From CAWGGS01 sp963822095 (GTDB taxonomy: Bacteria > Desulfobacterota > Desulfobulbia > Desulfobulbales > Desulfocapsaceae), in the NCBI GenBank assembly GCA_963822095.1, contig CAWGGS010000028.1, positions 116,578 through 180,577 on the forward strand: a stretch of 64,000 nt of DNA, read 5' to 3'. Position 1 is the first letter of the stretch. Every line of letters begins with the position of its first letter. Below, piece after piece: positions 33,041 to 42,134 of this stretch. Position numbers and translations under genes: made by a program. The notes beneath the pieces were generated by a model. It saw only the letters and a program-made list of their open reading frames with translations. It searched no databases and was not told where the DNA came from.

Positions 33041-35530
33041 TTGAAAAACATAAGTGATTATTTTGATAAATATTATGAATCAAAAGGGCCGGTAGCTCAG
33101 ATTATTAATACTTTATTTAACAAAGAGAAAGAGCTTGGCTTTGGAAGCACTCTAGACAATAAATTATATGATGAAGTAAAAGCGTTGGGGGCTGAGGGTG
33201 TTGACGACTGCATGCAGTGTGGCACCTGCAGCGCGTCATGCAGTTTATCTCAAGGAGATAATCCATTTCCGCGGAATATCTATCGATATATTCAGCTGGG
33301 AATGAGGGATAAGCTTTTGAAATCTTCTGAGCCTTGGTTGTGCTACTACTGCGGAGATTGCAACACAAGTTGTCCAAGGGGGACCGAACCGGCAGAGACA
33401 ATGATGGCAGTTCGGCGTTGGCTGACAATACAATATGACTGGACAGGGCTGGCTAAGAAATTTTATCTTTCTAAGACATGGGAATTCGGTGCGTTAGGGA
33501 CGGTAGCTCTTTTTATTTTCCTTCTGTTTGGGTTTTTTCATGGACCAGTTGTAACTGATCATGTTTCGGTGAATTCTTTTGCTCCGGTCGCCTGGGTAGA
33601 GATGGGCGATCTCTTATTGGCCGGCATCTTGTCCATCTTTTTGCTTTCAAATGCCGCTCGGATGTTTCATTTCATCATGGGCGGAACCAAGGTGCCGCTT
33701 TCCCTCTACATCACAGAAGCAAAATCATTTCTCGTCCACTTTGCAACACAGAAGAAATGGAGACAGTGTTCCGAGGATAGAAGTAAGTGGTTTAAACATT
33801 TTCTTTTGGTCAGCGGTTATGTAACCATGTTGAGTCTGATCATTGTTTTTATCCGTTGGTTTCAGGTTGATGACAGCAGTTGGCACTTTTCTAGTATTTT
33901 CGGATACTATGCAACGGGAACCATACTCTATGTGACAGTGGATATGTTTAGAAGTCGTCTGAGGAAGAAGGATATGATTCATCGTTTTTCTCATACTTCG
34001 GATTACTTATTTCTTGTACTGCTTTTTCTAACGTCGCTGACTGGATTGATGATGCACCTGTTCCGTCTTGGCGGATGGCCGATGGGAACCTATGTTATTT
34101 ATGTAATTCATTTAGCTATTGCGGTACCGATGCTTGTCATCGAGGTTCCCTTTGGCAAATGGTCACATCTTTTCTATCGACCGTTAGCCGTTTTTTTGGC
34201 AACTGTTAAGGAAAAGGCAAAAACTGTCTCAGTGGTCGACTATCAAGAGATAAAGCAAGAAGTCGGCGAGGCGTTTAATACATGTATGCACTGTGGAACC
34301 TGCACCACAGTTTGCCCTGTTATTGAAATCACCGATTACAGTCCACGCCTGATTATGCGGCATATTGCCGTGGAAAGAGCTACCACTGTTTCTGTCGACG
34401 ATGCTTCATGGAAGTGTGTGACCTGTAACAGTTGTACCGAGCATTGTCCACGGGGAATTGGCATACTCGATGTTCTAAAATATATTCGGCGCCAGGTTGC
34501 AGCTGCTCAACGTATTCCGAAGATATTTGATGCTCCAATCATGAGTCTGAAGAAAGAAGGTAACCCTTGGGGTGGTAAACGAGAAAATAGACTGGCCTGG
34601 ACTGAAGATCTCACTATTCCTTCCTATCAAACCGGGCATGAATATTATCTGTTCAACTGCTGCCAGACTGCTTATGACACCAGTAATGATAAAAAGAGTC
34701 AAAAAGGAGGCCTAGCTCTTCTTCGTCTTCTCGAATACGCAAAAGTTTCCTATGGGTCTTTAGGGTCAAAAGAGAATTGTTGTGGTGATATGGTAGACAA
34801 GGTCGGGTCAGCTGATGTTGCTGGTAATCTGGAGAGGAAAAACACTGAGATTTTCCTGAATGCCGGTGTTTCAAAGATTCTGACGGTTTCTCCCCACTGT
34901 CTCAATACCTTTCGCAAAGACTACCAAAAAATTGAAAATATAGAGAAATTACATTACACAGAACTCCTTGATGATTTAATCAAATCAGGAGATATAAAAC
35001 CTTCTCTGAAAATTAATCAGAGGGTGACCTATCATGATCCTTGCTATTTAGGCAGACATAGCGGAATTTACGATGCGCCGCGTAGAGTTCTCAGTGCCAT
35101 ACCGGGCCTTGAGCTTGTTGAGATGCAGCGTAACCGGGATCGGAGTTTTTGCTGTGGCGGAGGCGGTGGCGGTATCTGTGAGGATATCTCTAAAGAGAGT
35201 CTGGGAGAGATCCGTATCAAAGAAGCCATGGATACCGGTGCTGAGATTATTGCCACTGCATGTCCGTACTGTATAAAAATGCTCAATGATGCAATCAATA
35301 CACTTGGTGTAGAAAAGAGGATTGAAGTTCGAGATATATCAGAGCTGCTTTGGCAGTCGGTTAAGCTATCAGATACTCGAGAATACCACAAAACGTTGGA
35401 ACGTTCGGAGTTCTCTTCAAAAACGGTTGAAGTTGATAACTCGACTGTCCCTGAAACTGATACCGTCGTACAGAGATCGACTGCAGGTTATGCTCCCCCC
35501 TGGTTCCGATTTATATTTCATCGTTCATAG
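33041..35530 (+). CDS. Membrane Hdr-type oxidoreductase, paralogue 1 (ferredoxin - cytochrome b-like - ferredoxin - CCG)
   Basis: About 829 residues. Start taken at TTG 33041 because AAGGAGG lies 5 bases before it; ATG 33017 has no such site. Parts in order: an N-terminal 2x[4Fe-4S] unit ('CMQCGTCSASC', 'CYYCGDCNTSCPRG'), a NarI-like region of five or six spans with His residues placed for b hemes, a second 2x[4Fe-4S] unit ('CMHCGTCTTVCP', 'CVTCNSCTEHCPRG') and two CCG domains of the HdrD/HdrB type ('FNCCQ', 'ENCCGDMVDKVG', 'YHDPCYLGRH', 'FCCGGGGGG', 'ACPYC'). The C-terminal ~60 residues are an unrelated tail. I infer electron transfer between menaquinone and a soluble Fe-S/flavin or thiol partner. 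A close paralogue lies at 45151; this copy is more AT-rich at third codon positions. Confidence 0.85.
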   Translation: MKNISDYFDKYYESKGPVAQIINTLFNKEKELGFGSTLDNKLYDEVKALGAEGVDDCMQCGTCSASCSLSQGDNPFPRNIYRYIQLGMRDKLLKSSEPWLCYYCGDCNTSCPRGTEPAETMMAVRRWLTIQYDWTGLAKKFYLSKTWEFGALGTVALFIFLLFGFFHGPVVTDHVSVNSFAPVAWVEMGDLLLAGILSIFLLSNAARMFHFIMGGTKVPLSLYITEAKSFLVHFATQKKWRQCSEDRSKWFKHFLLVSGYVTMLSLIIVFIRWFQVDDSSWHFSSIFGYYATGTILYVTVDMFRSRLRKKDMIHRFSHTSDYLFLVLLFLTSLTGLMMHLFRLGGWPMGTYVIYVIHLAIAVPMLVIEVPFGKWSHLFYRPLAVFLATVKEKAKTVSVVDYQEIKQEVGEAFNTCMHCGTCTTVCPVIEITDYSPRLIMRHIAVERATTVSVDDASWKCVTCNSCTEHCPRGIGILDVLKYIRRQVAAAQRIPKIFDAPIMSLKKEGNPWGGKRENRLAWTEDLTIPSYQTGHEYYLFNCCQTAYDTSNDKKSQKGGLALLRLLEYAKVSYGSLGSKENCCGDMVDKVGSADVAGNLERKNTEIFLNAGVSKILTVSPHCLNTFRKDYQKIENIEKLHYTELLDDLIKSGDIKPSLKINQRVTYHDPCYLGRHSGIYDAPRRVLSAIPGLELVEMQRNRDRSFCCGGGGGGICEDISKESLGEIRIKEAMDTGAEIIATACPYCIKMLNDAINTLGVEKRIEVRDISELLWQSVKLSDTREYHKTLERSEFSSKTVEVDNSTVPETDTVVQRSTAGYAPPWFRFIFHRS

Positions 35531-35595
35531 AATGTACTATTCGAAATTCCAGTTTCTCTCTACTTTAATTGGGAGAGAAGCTGGATAGGGTAGTG

Positions 35596-36336
35596 TCATT
35601 TTTTAAAGGAAGAAAATACTCTGAAAACAACTAAAAAAGAAATTGAGGCAAGGAGTATATATAAATATTTGTAATTGTTTAGCAGCGATAGAATGGTAAA
35701 TTCTTTTGGCTCCATATTTGCGAATCTGAGAAGCACAACAAGAGTAACTGGAAGACTGGCAATAAGTGCGAGGACAACTGCTAGCAGGAATTTGATTGCA
35801 AATGTTTTTAGGGCGGATGTCTTTTTGGGTATTGTACTCTCTGGTTTTCCAGCACCTCTAGAGAGAGGTTTCACAATCTTTGCGTTGTCATCGGCTGATT
35901 GTGCCCATTGGTCTGAATGTATGCATCTGTTTGGAGGTTGATTGAATCTGTTAGACGCTGTTTTTAAGCTCTGGGCTCTCGTATTTTTTTCTTTTTTGAC
36001 CGTCGAAGACATTGACAAGCTCTTTCCGTAAAAAGTCTGGGCAACACTTTCTAGCGGTGAAAACATTTCCTTTTGCCTAATGGCTTGAGATTCGCCAGCT
36101 ATAATGTCATTTAATTCTGGTAATGAAGGTTTTCTATAATACGTCGAAAAGAACTCCTGGGTGAAAAACTCTCCATTGGGAGTCTTAATTTTAACACCAT
36201 CTTCGCTGACCAAAAAAGAGTAGTCAGAAAATTTATCAGCATTAACCCTCACGAATTGGACGTGTTTATCTGTGCTTGTTAGAGAATCGCTGGTAAGATC
36301 AAAACTGTTGGTGATAATTAATATTTTTTTATACAT
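35596..36336 (-). CDS. Pre-ATP-grasp-like domain fused to two membrane spans
   Basis: 246 residues. Residues ~1-75 ('ILIITNSFDLTSDSL', 'RVNADKFSDYSF', 'TYYRKPSLPEL') resemble the N-terminal pre-ATP-grasp domain of MvdC/MvdD-type graspetide (microviridin) synthetases, including the N-S-F-D-x-T and Y-x-R-K/R-P pieces. The ATP-grasp catalytic domain that should follow is missing. Instead there is a charged, low-complexity linker (~90-180) and two hydrophobic segments (~183-210, ~222-243). It may be a domain recycled as a membrane-anchored binding module, or a decayed gene. No precursor peptide was found nearby. Confidence 0.55.
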   Translation of the reverse strand: MYKKILIITNSFDLTSDSLTSTDKHVQFVRVNADKFSDYSFLVSEDGVKIKTPNGEFFTQEFFSTYYRKPSLPELNDIIAGESQAIRQKEMFSPLESVAQTFYGKSLSMSSTVKKEKNTRAQSLKTASNRFNQPPNRCIHSDQWAQSADDNAKIVKPLSRGAGKPESTIPKKTSALKTFAIKFLLAVVLALIASLPVTLVVLLRFANMEPKEFTILSLLNNYKYLYILLASISFLVVFRVFSSFKK

Positions 36337-36971
36337 ATATAGTATGTTATAGGTTAGTTATCCTGTCGGTGCCATATCCTAATGTAACAGAAAGCTGAAA
36401 AGAAGTACTTCTTTCTAGAAGTCTTCACCAGCACATGCTTATTCTATTCTAGAGTGATATGTCATTGATCTGATAGACCAGCCTCTAATTTTCACATTAT
36501 CCTACATTGTATCATAGACAAAGAGTATATTATCCAGCTTTTATCATTTTTGCCATATAATTATTTCTCTGTTGCAGGCTGCCTTTACTATTTTGGCTGA
36601 AAAGAGTGATTTCAAAATCTATTTTTCTTCTATCCCTACAACGATATATGCGTCTTGTTAGCTGTGGCCATCTTTTTCTTCCGATGAGATAAATATGAGC
36701 GATGATTTCGACGCTGCATCCACTCCACCAGTTTAATGGCCATTTCCATCTCCCACTTTCTCTTTCAAAATATCAAGAAAAATTCTGCTGAGGTTCAAAC
36801 GCCGGATCGTCTCTTTTTAAGGTGCGTTGTGGGATGGACTCACGCTTCGATCCTGAAGAGGAAAAATGTGCAGGACTTATTTTGTGATTATGCTTATAAT
36901 TGAGATAGTGAAGGGAGGGTGAGATATGAATAAGTATAACGAATCACGATTGTAGAGGTAGTGAGAAGACG
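36337..36971. other. Intergenic stretch, AT-rich
   Basis: About 635 bases between divergent genes. No gene, no GG-N10-GC promoter and no hairpin stands out. Confidence 0.45.
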
Positions 36972-38369
36972 ATGACAAAAAAGACGGCGGCTGAGAAAGA
37001 ACAGACCGCGATTACCGATGCTGCCAATGAGATCATCCTGGAGTCCATCTCGGATGGGGTCTTTACGGTGGATCTCAACTGGCGGATCATGAGCTTCAAT
37101 AGGGGTGCCGAGGAGATAACCGGAACCCTGCGTAGTGAGGCCATCGGTCGCTACTGCTGGGAGGTCTTCCGGTCCAATATGTGTGAGGGGGACTGTGCCC
37201 TGAAGCGAACCATGAAAGAGGGCAAGTCCTTTATCTCCAGTTCCACCTCCATCATCAACAACCGTCGTGAACATGTGCCGATAACGGTTTCAACCTCTCC
37301 GCTTAAAAACAGCAGGGGCGAAATTTTGGGAGGTGTTGAGACCTTCCGCGATCACAGCCTGGTCGAGGAGTTGCGGCGTGAGCTGAGTGGCAGTTATGAA
37401 CTTAGTGACATGGTAAGTCGCAGCAAGGCGATGCGCAGGATCTTGAAAATCCTGCCTCAGGTTGCCGAAAGCGACAGCACTGTCCTCATCGAAGGGGAGA
37501 CCGGGACTGGTAAGGAGCTGATGGCTCGAGCCCTGCACAACCTTTCTTGGCGCCGGGATGAGCCTTTTGTTGCTATCAACTGTGGCGCGCTTCCCGATAC
37601 CCTGCTTGAATCCGAGCTTTTCGGGTATAAGGCCGGGGCCTTCACCAATGCCGATAAAGATAAGCCGGGCCTGTTCCAGGCGGCAGGGAGAGGGACTATT
37701 CTTCTCGACGAGATCGGTGATACCAGTGCCGCTTTCCAGGTACGATTACTCCGGGTTCTTGAGGAGAAAGAGTATCAGCCGTTGGGCAGTGTGAAAAAGA
37801 TAAAGACCCAGACTCGGATTCTGGCAGCCACTAACCGAGATTTGACCGAGATGGTGCATTCGGGTGAGTTTCGCCGGGACCTCTTTTATCGAATAAATAT
37901 CATCCGTATATCTTTGCCGCCGCTTCGCGAACGGATGGAAGATGCCCCCTTTCTGATCGAGCATTTCATTAACAAGATGAATCGACTCAAAGGCAGAGCT
38001 GTCTCGGGGGTTGACGGCGAGGCCATGAGATTGCTCTTATCCCATGATTATCCAGGAAATATCAGGGAGTTAGAAAATATTATTGAGCATGGTTTCGTTC
38101 TCTGCCCTGAAGGGGAGATCATTGCGGCCCATCTCCCGGCTTTTTTGTTGCAGACCAAGGACAGCATGCCGGAATCCCGGTCTCCGGGTATCGAGAAGAG
38201 TATGCAGGTTTTTGAGGAGGAGGCCATAGTTGCTGCTTTGAAACGTACCAACTACAACCGCCTTGCGGCCGCCAGGGATCTGGGTATTCATAAGAGTACC
38301 CTCTTTCGAAAGCTGCGGAAATACCGCATAGTACTTCCGGAATTCGATGGCCGGTCGCATCGAAACTAG
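36972..38369 (+). CDS. PAS-sigma54 activator, paralogue 3 (ORP-type regulator)
   Basis: 465 residues, same plan as the two other activators: PAS with the Cys trio ('YCWEVF', 'MCEGDC'), AAA+ with Walker A 'GETGTGKE', L1 loop 'GAFTNA', Walker B 'GTILLDEIGD' and Fis-type HTH ('NRLAAARDLGIHKSTLFRKL'). It is less similar to the other two than they are to each other. A sigma54 promoter at 38618 lies just downstream, ahead of NifX/MinD genes. In Desulfovibrio the comparable ORange-Protein operon is controlled by a sigma54 activator next to it, so the same role is likely here. Confidence 0.92.
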   Translation: MTKKTAAEKEQTAITDAANEIILESISDGVFTVDLNWRIMSFNRGAEEITGTLRSEAIGRYCWEVFRSNMCEGDCALKRTMKEGKSFISSSTSIINNRREHVPITVSTSPLKNSRGEILGGVETFRDHSLVEELRRELSGSYELSDMVSRSKAMRRILKILPQVAESDSTVLIEGETGTGKELMARALHNLSWRRDEPFVAINCGALPDTLLESELFGYKAGAFTNADKDKPGLFQAAGRGTILLDEIGDTSAAFQVRLLRVLEEKEYQPLGSVKKIKTQTRILAATNRDLTEMVHSGEFRRDLFYRINIIRISLPPLRERMEDAPFLIEHFINKMNRLKGRAVSGVDGEAMRLLLSHDYPGNIRELENIIEHGFVLCPEGEIIAAHLPAFLLQTKDSMPESRSPGIEKSMQVFEEEAIVAALKRTNYNRLAAARDLGIHKSTLFRKLRKYRIVLPEFDGRSHRN

Positions 38370-38617
38370 CCGGATTGGAGCCATAAACGCTGTTCACCAA
38401 AGACAATCCGATCCATCCCTGCCTATCCTTGAAAATATCAGAATAACCTGAGTTGGGAGGAACTCCCAATGGGGGATCAAGGGTCGCCTCATTGCGACCC
38501 TTACAGTCGCAAAGAGGCGCAGAACAGCGACGTTATGGACTCTCTCTTTAGCTAGTACCCCTTGAAGATTGCTTCTAACATCTCGATTTAAAAAATATTT
38601 GTTGTTTTCTGTCCACC

Positions 38618-38632
38618 TGGCGCGATGCTTGC
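38618..38632 (+). promoter_or_regulatory. Sigma54 (-24/-12) promoter
   Basis: TGGCGCGATGCTTGC, a near-consensus -24/-12 site (GG-N10-GC with TTGC), 36 bases before the first gene of the NifX/MinD cluster. Confidence 0.82.
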
Positions 38633-38667
38633 TTTCTCTCCCTTAACGGAGAGGAGATGCATTGATC

Positions 38668-39108
38668 ATGAAAATCGCCATTACTATCTGGGAAACGAGG
38701 ATTTCGCCCGTTTTCGATTCGGCCAGGAACTTATTGATCGCTGAGACGAACGGAGTCGAAGTTGTAAGCAGAGAGGTTGTTCTCTTTGATGCTCGCCGAT
38801 TTGATGGGGTTCTGAGACTTTTGCGCGACCTCGACGTTCAGGTCCTTATTTGTGGTGCTCTTTGTGAAGGGCCGGCAAAGGTTCTGGAAGCACACGACAT
38901 TGAGGTGCTCTCTTTTCTCGCAGGCGAGTCGGAAAAGGTCCTTGAGTCGTATATTCAAGGACGAGACCTAGCAGAGTTCAGCTTGCCTGGCTGTAGGTGG
39001 TGCGTATGCAGGCGGAGAGGGGTGGCTAGGAGAATAAAGAGCAGTCCGCCAAAGGAGGATGGAAAGTGCCTGGATTTGATAAACAGGGCCTTGGAAGAGA
39101 AGCGCTGA
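38668..39108 (+). CDS. NifX/NafY-type (dinitrogenase Fe-Mo cofactor biosynthesis family) protein
   Basis: 146 residues from ATG 38668 (GAGGAG upstream). The first ~105 residues show the NifX/ORP fold: 'KIAITIWETRISPVFDSARNLLIAE', then 'VLICGALCEGPAKVLEAHDIEVLSF'. The C-terminal tail has a Cys cluster, 'GCRWCVCRRRG'. Relatives bind Mo-Fe-S or Mo-Cu-S clusters (ORange protein) or carry Fe-Mo cofactor. First gene after a sigma54 promoter, so probably under the adjacent activator. Confidence 0.8.
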   Translation: MKIAITIWETRISPVFDSARNLLIAETNGVEVVSREVVLFDARRFDGVLRLLRDLDVQVLICGALCEGPAKVLEAHDIEVLSFLAGESEKVLESYIQGRDLAEFSLPGCRWCVCRRRGVARRIKSSPPKEDGKCLDLINRALEEKR

Positions 39109-39131
39109 AAGAACACAAAAGCCCAAAATGA
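39066..39131 (+). CDS. Possible 21-residue peptide, DUF5320-like start
   Basis: GTG at 39066 lies 6 bases after AGGAGG. The product begins 'MPGFDKQGLGRE', resembling the 'MPGFDxTGPxGxG' opening of small proteins commonly encoded beside NifX/MinD genes, but it stops after 21 residues. It overlaps the end of the preceding gene. Probably a remnant or a very short peptide. Confidence 0.3.
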   Translation: MPGFDKQGLGREALKEHKSPK

Positions 39132-39266
39132 TGGCTCCACTAATACCTGCCCTGAGAGGGAAAACAGCTCATACGGCCAAGGTCAGGAAAGAGGTCATGG
39201 CAGTCGGTCAAAAGGTTCGGAAAATCGTCGGATGACTGCCAGAGGCGTCACAGACAGGAGTGATTT

Positions 39267-39662
39267 ATGTTGAAAATACTTATGGTGTGCAACGATCCCG
39301 GGTCACTTATAGATCTGGCTGGGCAGCTCTCAAAAAGGGATCTTGTCTCGGTCATTTGGGCTGAATCACAACAGGAAGCCCGGGCCTTGATTGCAAAAGA
39401 TCGATTTGATGTGCTGGTCGTTGATCTAGCCAATGGGTCGGCTCTTCCTTTTGTTAAAGAGGTGGTGAAAACAGACCCGTTTATCAACTGTGCGATGGTC
39501 AGTCATCTCTCCAAAGAAGAATTTCATGAGACGACGGAGGGGCTTGGTGTGTTTATGCAGTTGCCCGTGAGTCCAGGGGCTGAAGAGGCGAAGAGGATGC
39601 TTGATCTGTTGGAATCCATTGGAGTCCTGACTGCGGTTGATAGAGAGAGGATGAGGCAATGA
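39267..39662 (+). CDS. Degenerate CheY-like receiver protein
   Basis: 131 residues with the receiver fold: 'KILMVCNDPGSLIDLAGQL' (the acidic pair reduced to N-D), 'FDVLVVDLANG' (D in the phosphoacceptor place) and 'QLPVSPGAEEA' where the usual K-P lysine would be. Missing pocket residues argue against normal phosphorylation. AGGAG precedes the ATG, and the stop overlaps the first MinD gene. A comparable receiver-like gene is common in ORP-type clusters. Confidence 0.7.
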   Translation: MLKILMVCNDPGSLIDLAGQLSKRDLVSVIWAESQQEARALIAKDRFDVLVVDLANGSALPFVKEVVKTDPFINCAMVSHLSKEEFHETTEGLGVFMQLPVSPGAEEAKRMLDLLESIGVLTAVDRERMRQ

Positions 39663-40519
39663 TCATTAGTATTGCAAGCGGCAAGGGCGGAACCGGAAAG
39701 ACGACGGTTGCAACCAGCCTGGCGCTTTCTCTGGGGGCTGATGTTCGTTTGCTTGACTGCGACGTGGAAGAGCCCAACGCCCATCTTTTCCTCAACCCGA
39801 TGATTGAGAAAAGTGAGAAGGTAGGCGCCTGGGTGCCTGCAATCCGTGAAGAAGTGTGCACAGCATGCAAAAAGTGTATGGAGATCTGCCGCTTCCGGGC
39901 GATTACCGTGGTCGGCAAGAAGGTCCTGGTCTTTCCCGAACTGTGTCATAGCTGCGGCGGATGCCTTGAAGTCTGTCCGGAAGACGCGATCGCAGATGGG
40001 GTTCGAGAATTGGGGGTGGTCGAGTCGGGTGCTTGTGGTGAGCTTGCATTTGTACATGGCCGTCTGCGGGTAGGCGAAGCCATGTCGCCGCCTCTTATCA
40101 GAAAGGTCCGTGCTGCAAAAAACGGGGCGACCACGGTAATCATCGATGCCCCGCCTGGGACCTCATGCCCGGTGATTACAGCGATTAAAGGAACGGATTT
40201 CGTGATCCTGGTAACCGAGCCCACCCCTTTTGGCCTGCATGATCTGATTCTGGCCGTCGAAGCAGTCCGCATTCTCGGGATACCTTGCGGTATTGTGATA
40301 AACAGGGCCGATATCGGGGATGACCGGGTGCTGGAATATGCGGCTCGTGAAGGCCTGGATATCCTGATGGAGATTCCCTTCGATCGAAAGATTGCCGAGG
40401 CCTATTCGTGTGGTCGACCAATAGTTGAGGTCATGCCGGAGTGGACGGAGCGTTTCCGTATGCTTTATCGTCGAATCAGAGAGTCAGTGGAAGGTCAAGA
40501 GGGAAAAGATGAAACGTGA
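39659..40519 (+). CDS. MinD/Mrp-type ATPase with ferredoxin insert, copy 1
   Basis: 286 residues. Deviant Walker A 'SGKGGTGKTTVATSLA' at the N-terminus, then a 2x[4Fe-4S] insert ('CTACKKCMEICRFRAI', 'CHSCGGCLEVCPEDAI'; ~62-110), then 'TTVIIDAPPGTSCPVI' (Walker B/switch) and 'VILVTEPTPFGLHD'. This arrangement is that of Orp3/Orp4-type proteins in Desulfovibrio, which act with the NifX-like ORange protein. Start overlaps the previous stop; 3' end overlaps copy 2. Confidence 0.88.
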   Translation: MIISIASGKGGTGKTTVATSLALSLGADVRLLDCDVEEPNAHLFLNPMIEKSEKVGAWVPAIREEVCTACKKCMEICRFRAITVVGKKVLVFPELCHSCGGCLEVCPEDAIADGVRELGVVESGACGELAFVHGRLRVGEAMSPPLIRKVRAAKNGATTVIIDAPPGTSCPVITAIKGTDFVILVTEPTPFGLHDLILAVEAVRILGIPCGIVINRADIGDDRVLEYAAREGLDILMEIPFDRKIAEAYSCGRPIVEVMPEWTERFRMLYRRIRESVEGQEGKDET

Positions 40520-41417
40520 GTTGGTGATTATAAGCGGTAAAGGCGGCACCGGTAAGACCAGTATAACCGCAGCATTTGCCTCCCTTGCCAAAAACAGCGT
40601 ATTGTGCGATGCCGATGTCGATGCAGCGGACCTGCACCTGTTGATGCAGCCTACGGTCCTCCAGACCACCGATTTTATCGGTGGGTCCAAGGCTGAGATA
40701 CGAAAGGAAGACTGTGTGGAATGCGGTGTTTGCCGGGATCTGTGCCGGTTTTCAGCCATTTCCGAAGACTATACGGTCGATCCCATCTCCTGTGAGGGTT
40801 GCGGAGTCTGTGTGGATCTCTGTCCTGAGAAGGCCATCGACTTTCCGGTACAGAAATGTGGGGAGTGGTATATCTCAGATACCCGCTTTGGTTCGATGGT
40901 CCATGCCCGTTTAGGGATAGCGGAGGAAAATTCCGGTAAACTTGTCAGCCTGGTGCGTAGGGAGGCGGAAAGGCTTGCCGAAAACAAAGGCTGTGAATTA
41001 ATCTTGACCGACGGACCTCCAGGTATCGGTTGTCCGGTCATTGCGGCTATTGGTGGTGCAACGGCCCTTTTGATCATTGTGGAGCCAACGGTCTCCGGTC
41101 TCCATGATCTGCAGCGGGTGGCTGACCTGGCGGCACATTTCAAGGTAGCTGGCCTGGTCTGCATAAACAAGTTCGATCTTAATACGGATATGTCTTCTAA
41201 AATAGAGGATATGTGTGAAAAACGGCGGATGGCGACTGTGGGGCGCATCCCATTTGATCCGGTTTTTACCAAGGCTATGATCGAAGGTAAGAATATTTTT
41301 GAGTATGCTCCCGATTCGAAAGCAGCGCATACAACCCGGGAAGTCTGGGAGAGTGTCATGGGATTCCCGGCAATGAATATGCTTGGAATAAGGGATTTTT
41401 CAACAATAATTAGATAA
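40509..41417 (+). CDS. MinD/Mrp-type ATPase with ferredoxin insert, copy 2
   Basis: 302 residues from ATG 40509, within the end of copy 1. Walker A 'SGKGGTGKTSITAAFA', ferredoxin insert 'CVECGVCRDLCRFSAI' and 'CEGCGVCVDLCPEKAI', then 'ELILTDGPPGIGCPVIAA' and 'LLIIVEPTVSGLHD'. Likely a heteromeric partner of copy 1. The frame is open ~28 codons upstream, but the shorter start fits the family and the coupled layout. Confidence 0.88.
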   Translation: MKRELVIISGKGGTGKTSITAAFASLAKNSVLCDADVDAADLHLLMQPTVLQTTDFIGGSKAEIRKEDCVECGVCRDLCRFSAISEDYTVDPISCEGCGVCVDLCPEKAIDFPVQKCGEWYISDTRFGSMVHARLGIAEENSGKLVSLVRREAERLAENKGCELILTDGPPGIGCPVIAAIGGATALLIIVEPTVSGLHDLQRVADLAAHFKVAGLVCINKFDLNTDMSSKIEDMCEKRRMATVGRIPFDPVFTKAMIEGKNIFEYAPDSKAAHTTREVWESVMGFPAMNMLGIRDFSTIIR

Positions 41418-41432
41418 GTAAGGAGTATGGTA

Positions 41433-41816
41433 ATGACGATAGTGCGTATTGCAGTCCCTTCGATGGGACAGGGTGGTCTTGATGGTCAGCGGGCTGGACA
41501 TTTTGGACATTGCGATGTCTTTACCCTGGTGGATGTGGAAGGCGGGGAGATCAAAGAAGTTTCAGTGCTGGCCAATCAGGCCCATGTCCAGGGGGGATGC
41601 ATGGTGCCGGTGCAACTGCTGGCCGCCAATAATGTTCATCGCCTGATTGTCGGGGGGATCGGCATGAGGCCGCTGATGGGGTTCAGACAGGTGGGCATAG
41701 ACGTTTACTATGACGGTGAACGCCAGGATATACGTCCCGTGGTCGAGGATATGATTGCCGGCAGATTGCCTGTCATCGGTGATGATCAGGTCTGCGGTGG
41801 AGCCACCCACGGTTGA
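41433..41816 (+). CDS. NifX-type (ORP-like) protein
   Basis: 127 residues from ATG 41433 (GGAG seven bases upstream; ATG 41427 is too close to it). 'RIAVPSMGQGGLDGQRAGHFGHCDVFTLVD' and 'GGIGMRPLMGFRQVGIDVYYDG' are the two halves of the Fe-Mo-cofactor-type fold, with H and C residues in 'GHFGHCD' and a Cys-rich end. Follows the MinD pair with a 15-base gap. Confidence 0.85.
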   Translation: MTIVRIAVPSMGQGGLDGQRAGHFGHCDVFTLVDVEGGEIKEVSVLANQAHVQGGCMVPVQLLAANNVHRLIVGGIGMRPLMGFRQVGIDVYYDGERQDIRPVVEDMIAGRLPVIGDDQVCGGATHG

Positions 41817-42134
41817 GAGTGAAGGAAGAGTTGATCCTGGAGAACCAAATGTCAATCCAATGCCGAATCCCTGTACTTTTAAGTGAGGTGTATCGGCCCC
41901 GGACAGAGTATGGTCTTTTTAAAATTCGATTACAACGAATGTTCAGCTACTGATCCAGGGAGTGAGCTGTTCGTTTCACGGGAACGCCATAAACCCCTCC
42001 CAGGGGGAAACACTAACGCTGTCCCTTAGAGAGCCGAAAAATGAACAGCCCACACCCTTTCACCCTTTCATTCCGATAGGCTGAGTTTCAGGGGTAATCA
42101 GATTTATTAATGTAAACCAATTTGGAGTGAGGTT
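41817..42134. other. Intergenic stretch with two halves of a dispersed repeat
   Basis: GATTACAACGAATGTTCAGC (41928-41947) and CCCTTTCATTCCGATAGG (42063-42080 and on) are the left and right parts of a repeat that is contiguous at 58061-58132. A 42-codon frame starting near 41820 has no start signal. Confidence 0.5.
42063..42108 (+). repeat. Dispersed repeat, copy A (right half)
   Basis: CCCTTTCATTCCGATAGG-CTGAGTTTCAGGGG. Related copies at 43433-43482 and 58083-58132. It directly precedes a NifX-type gene. Confidence 0.6.
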
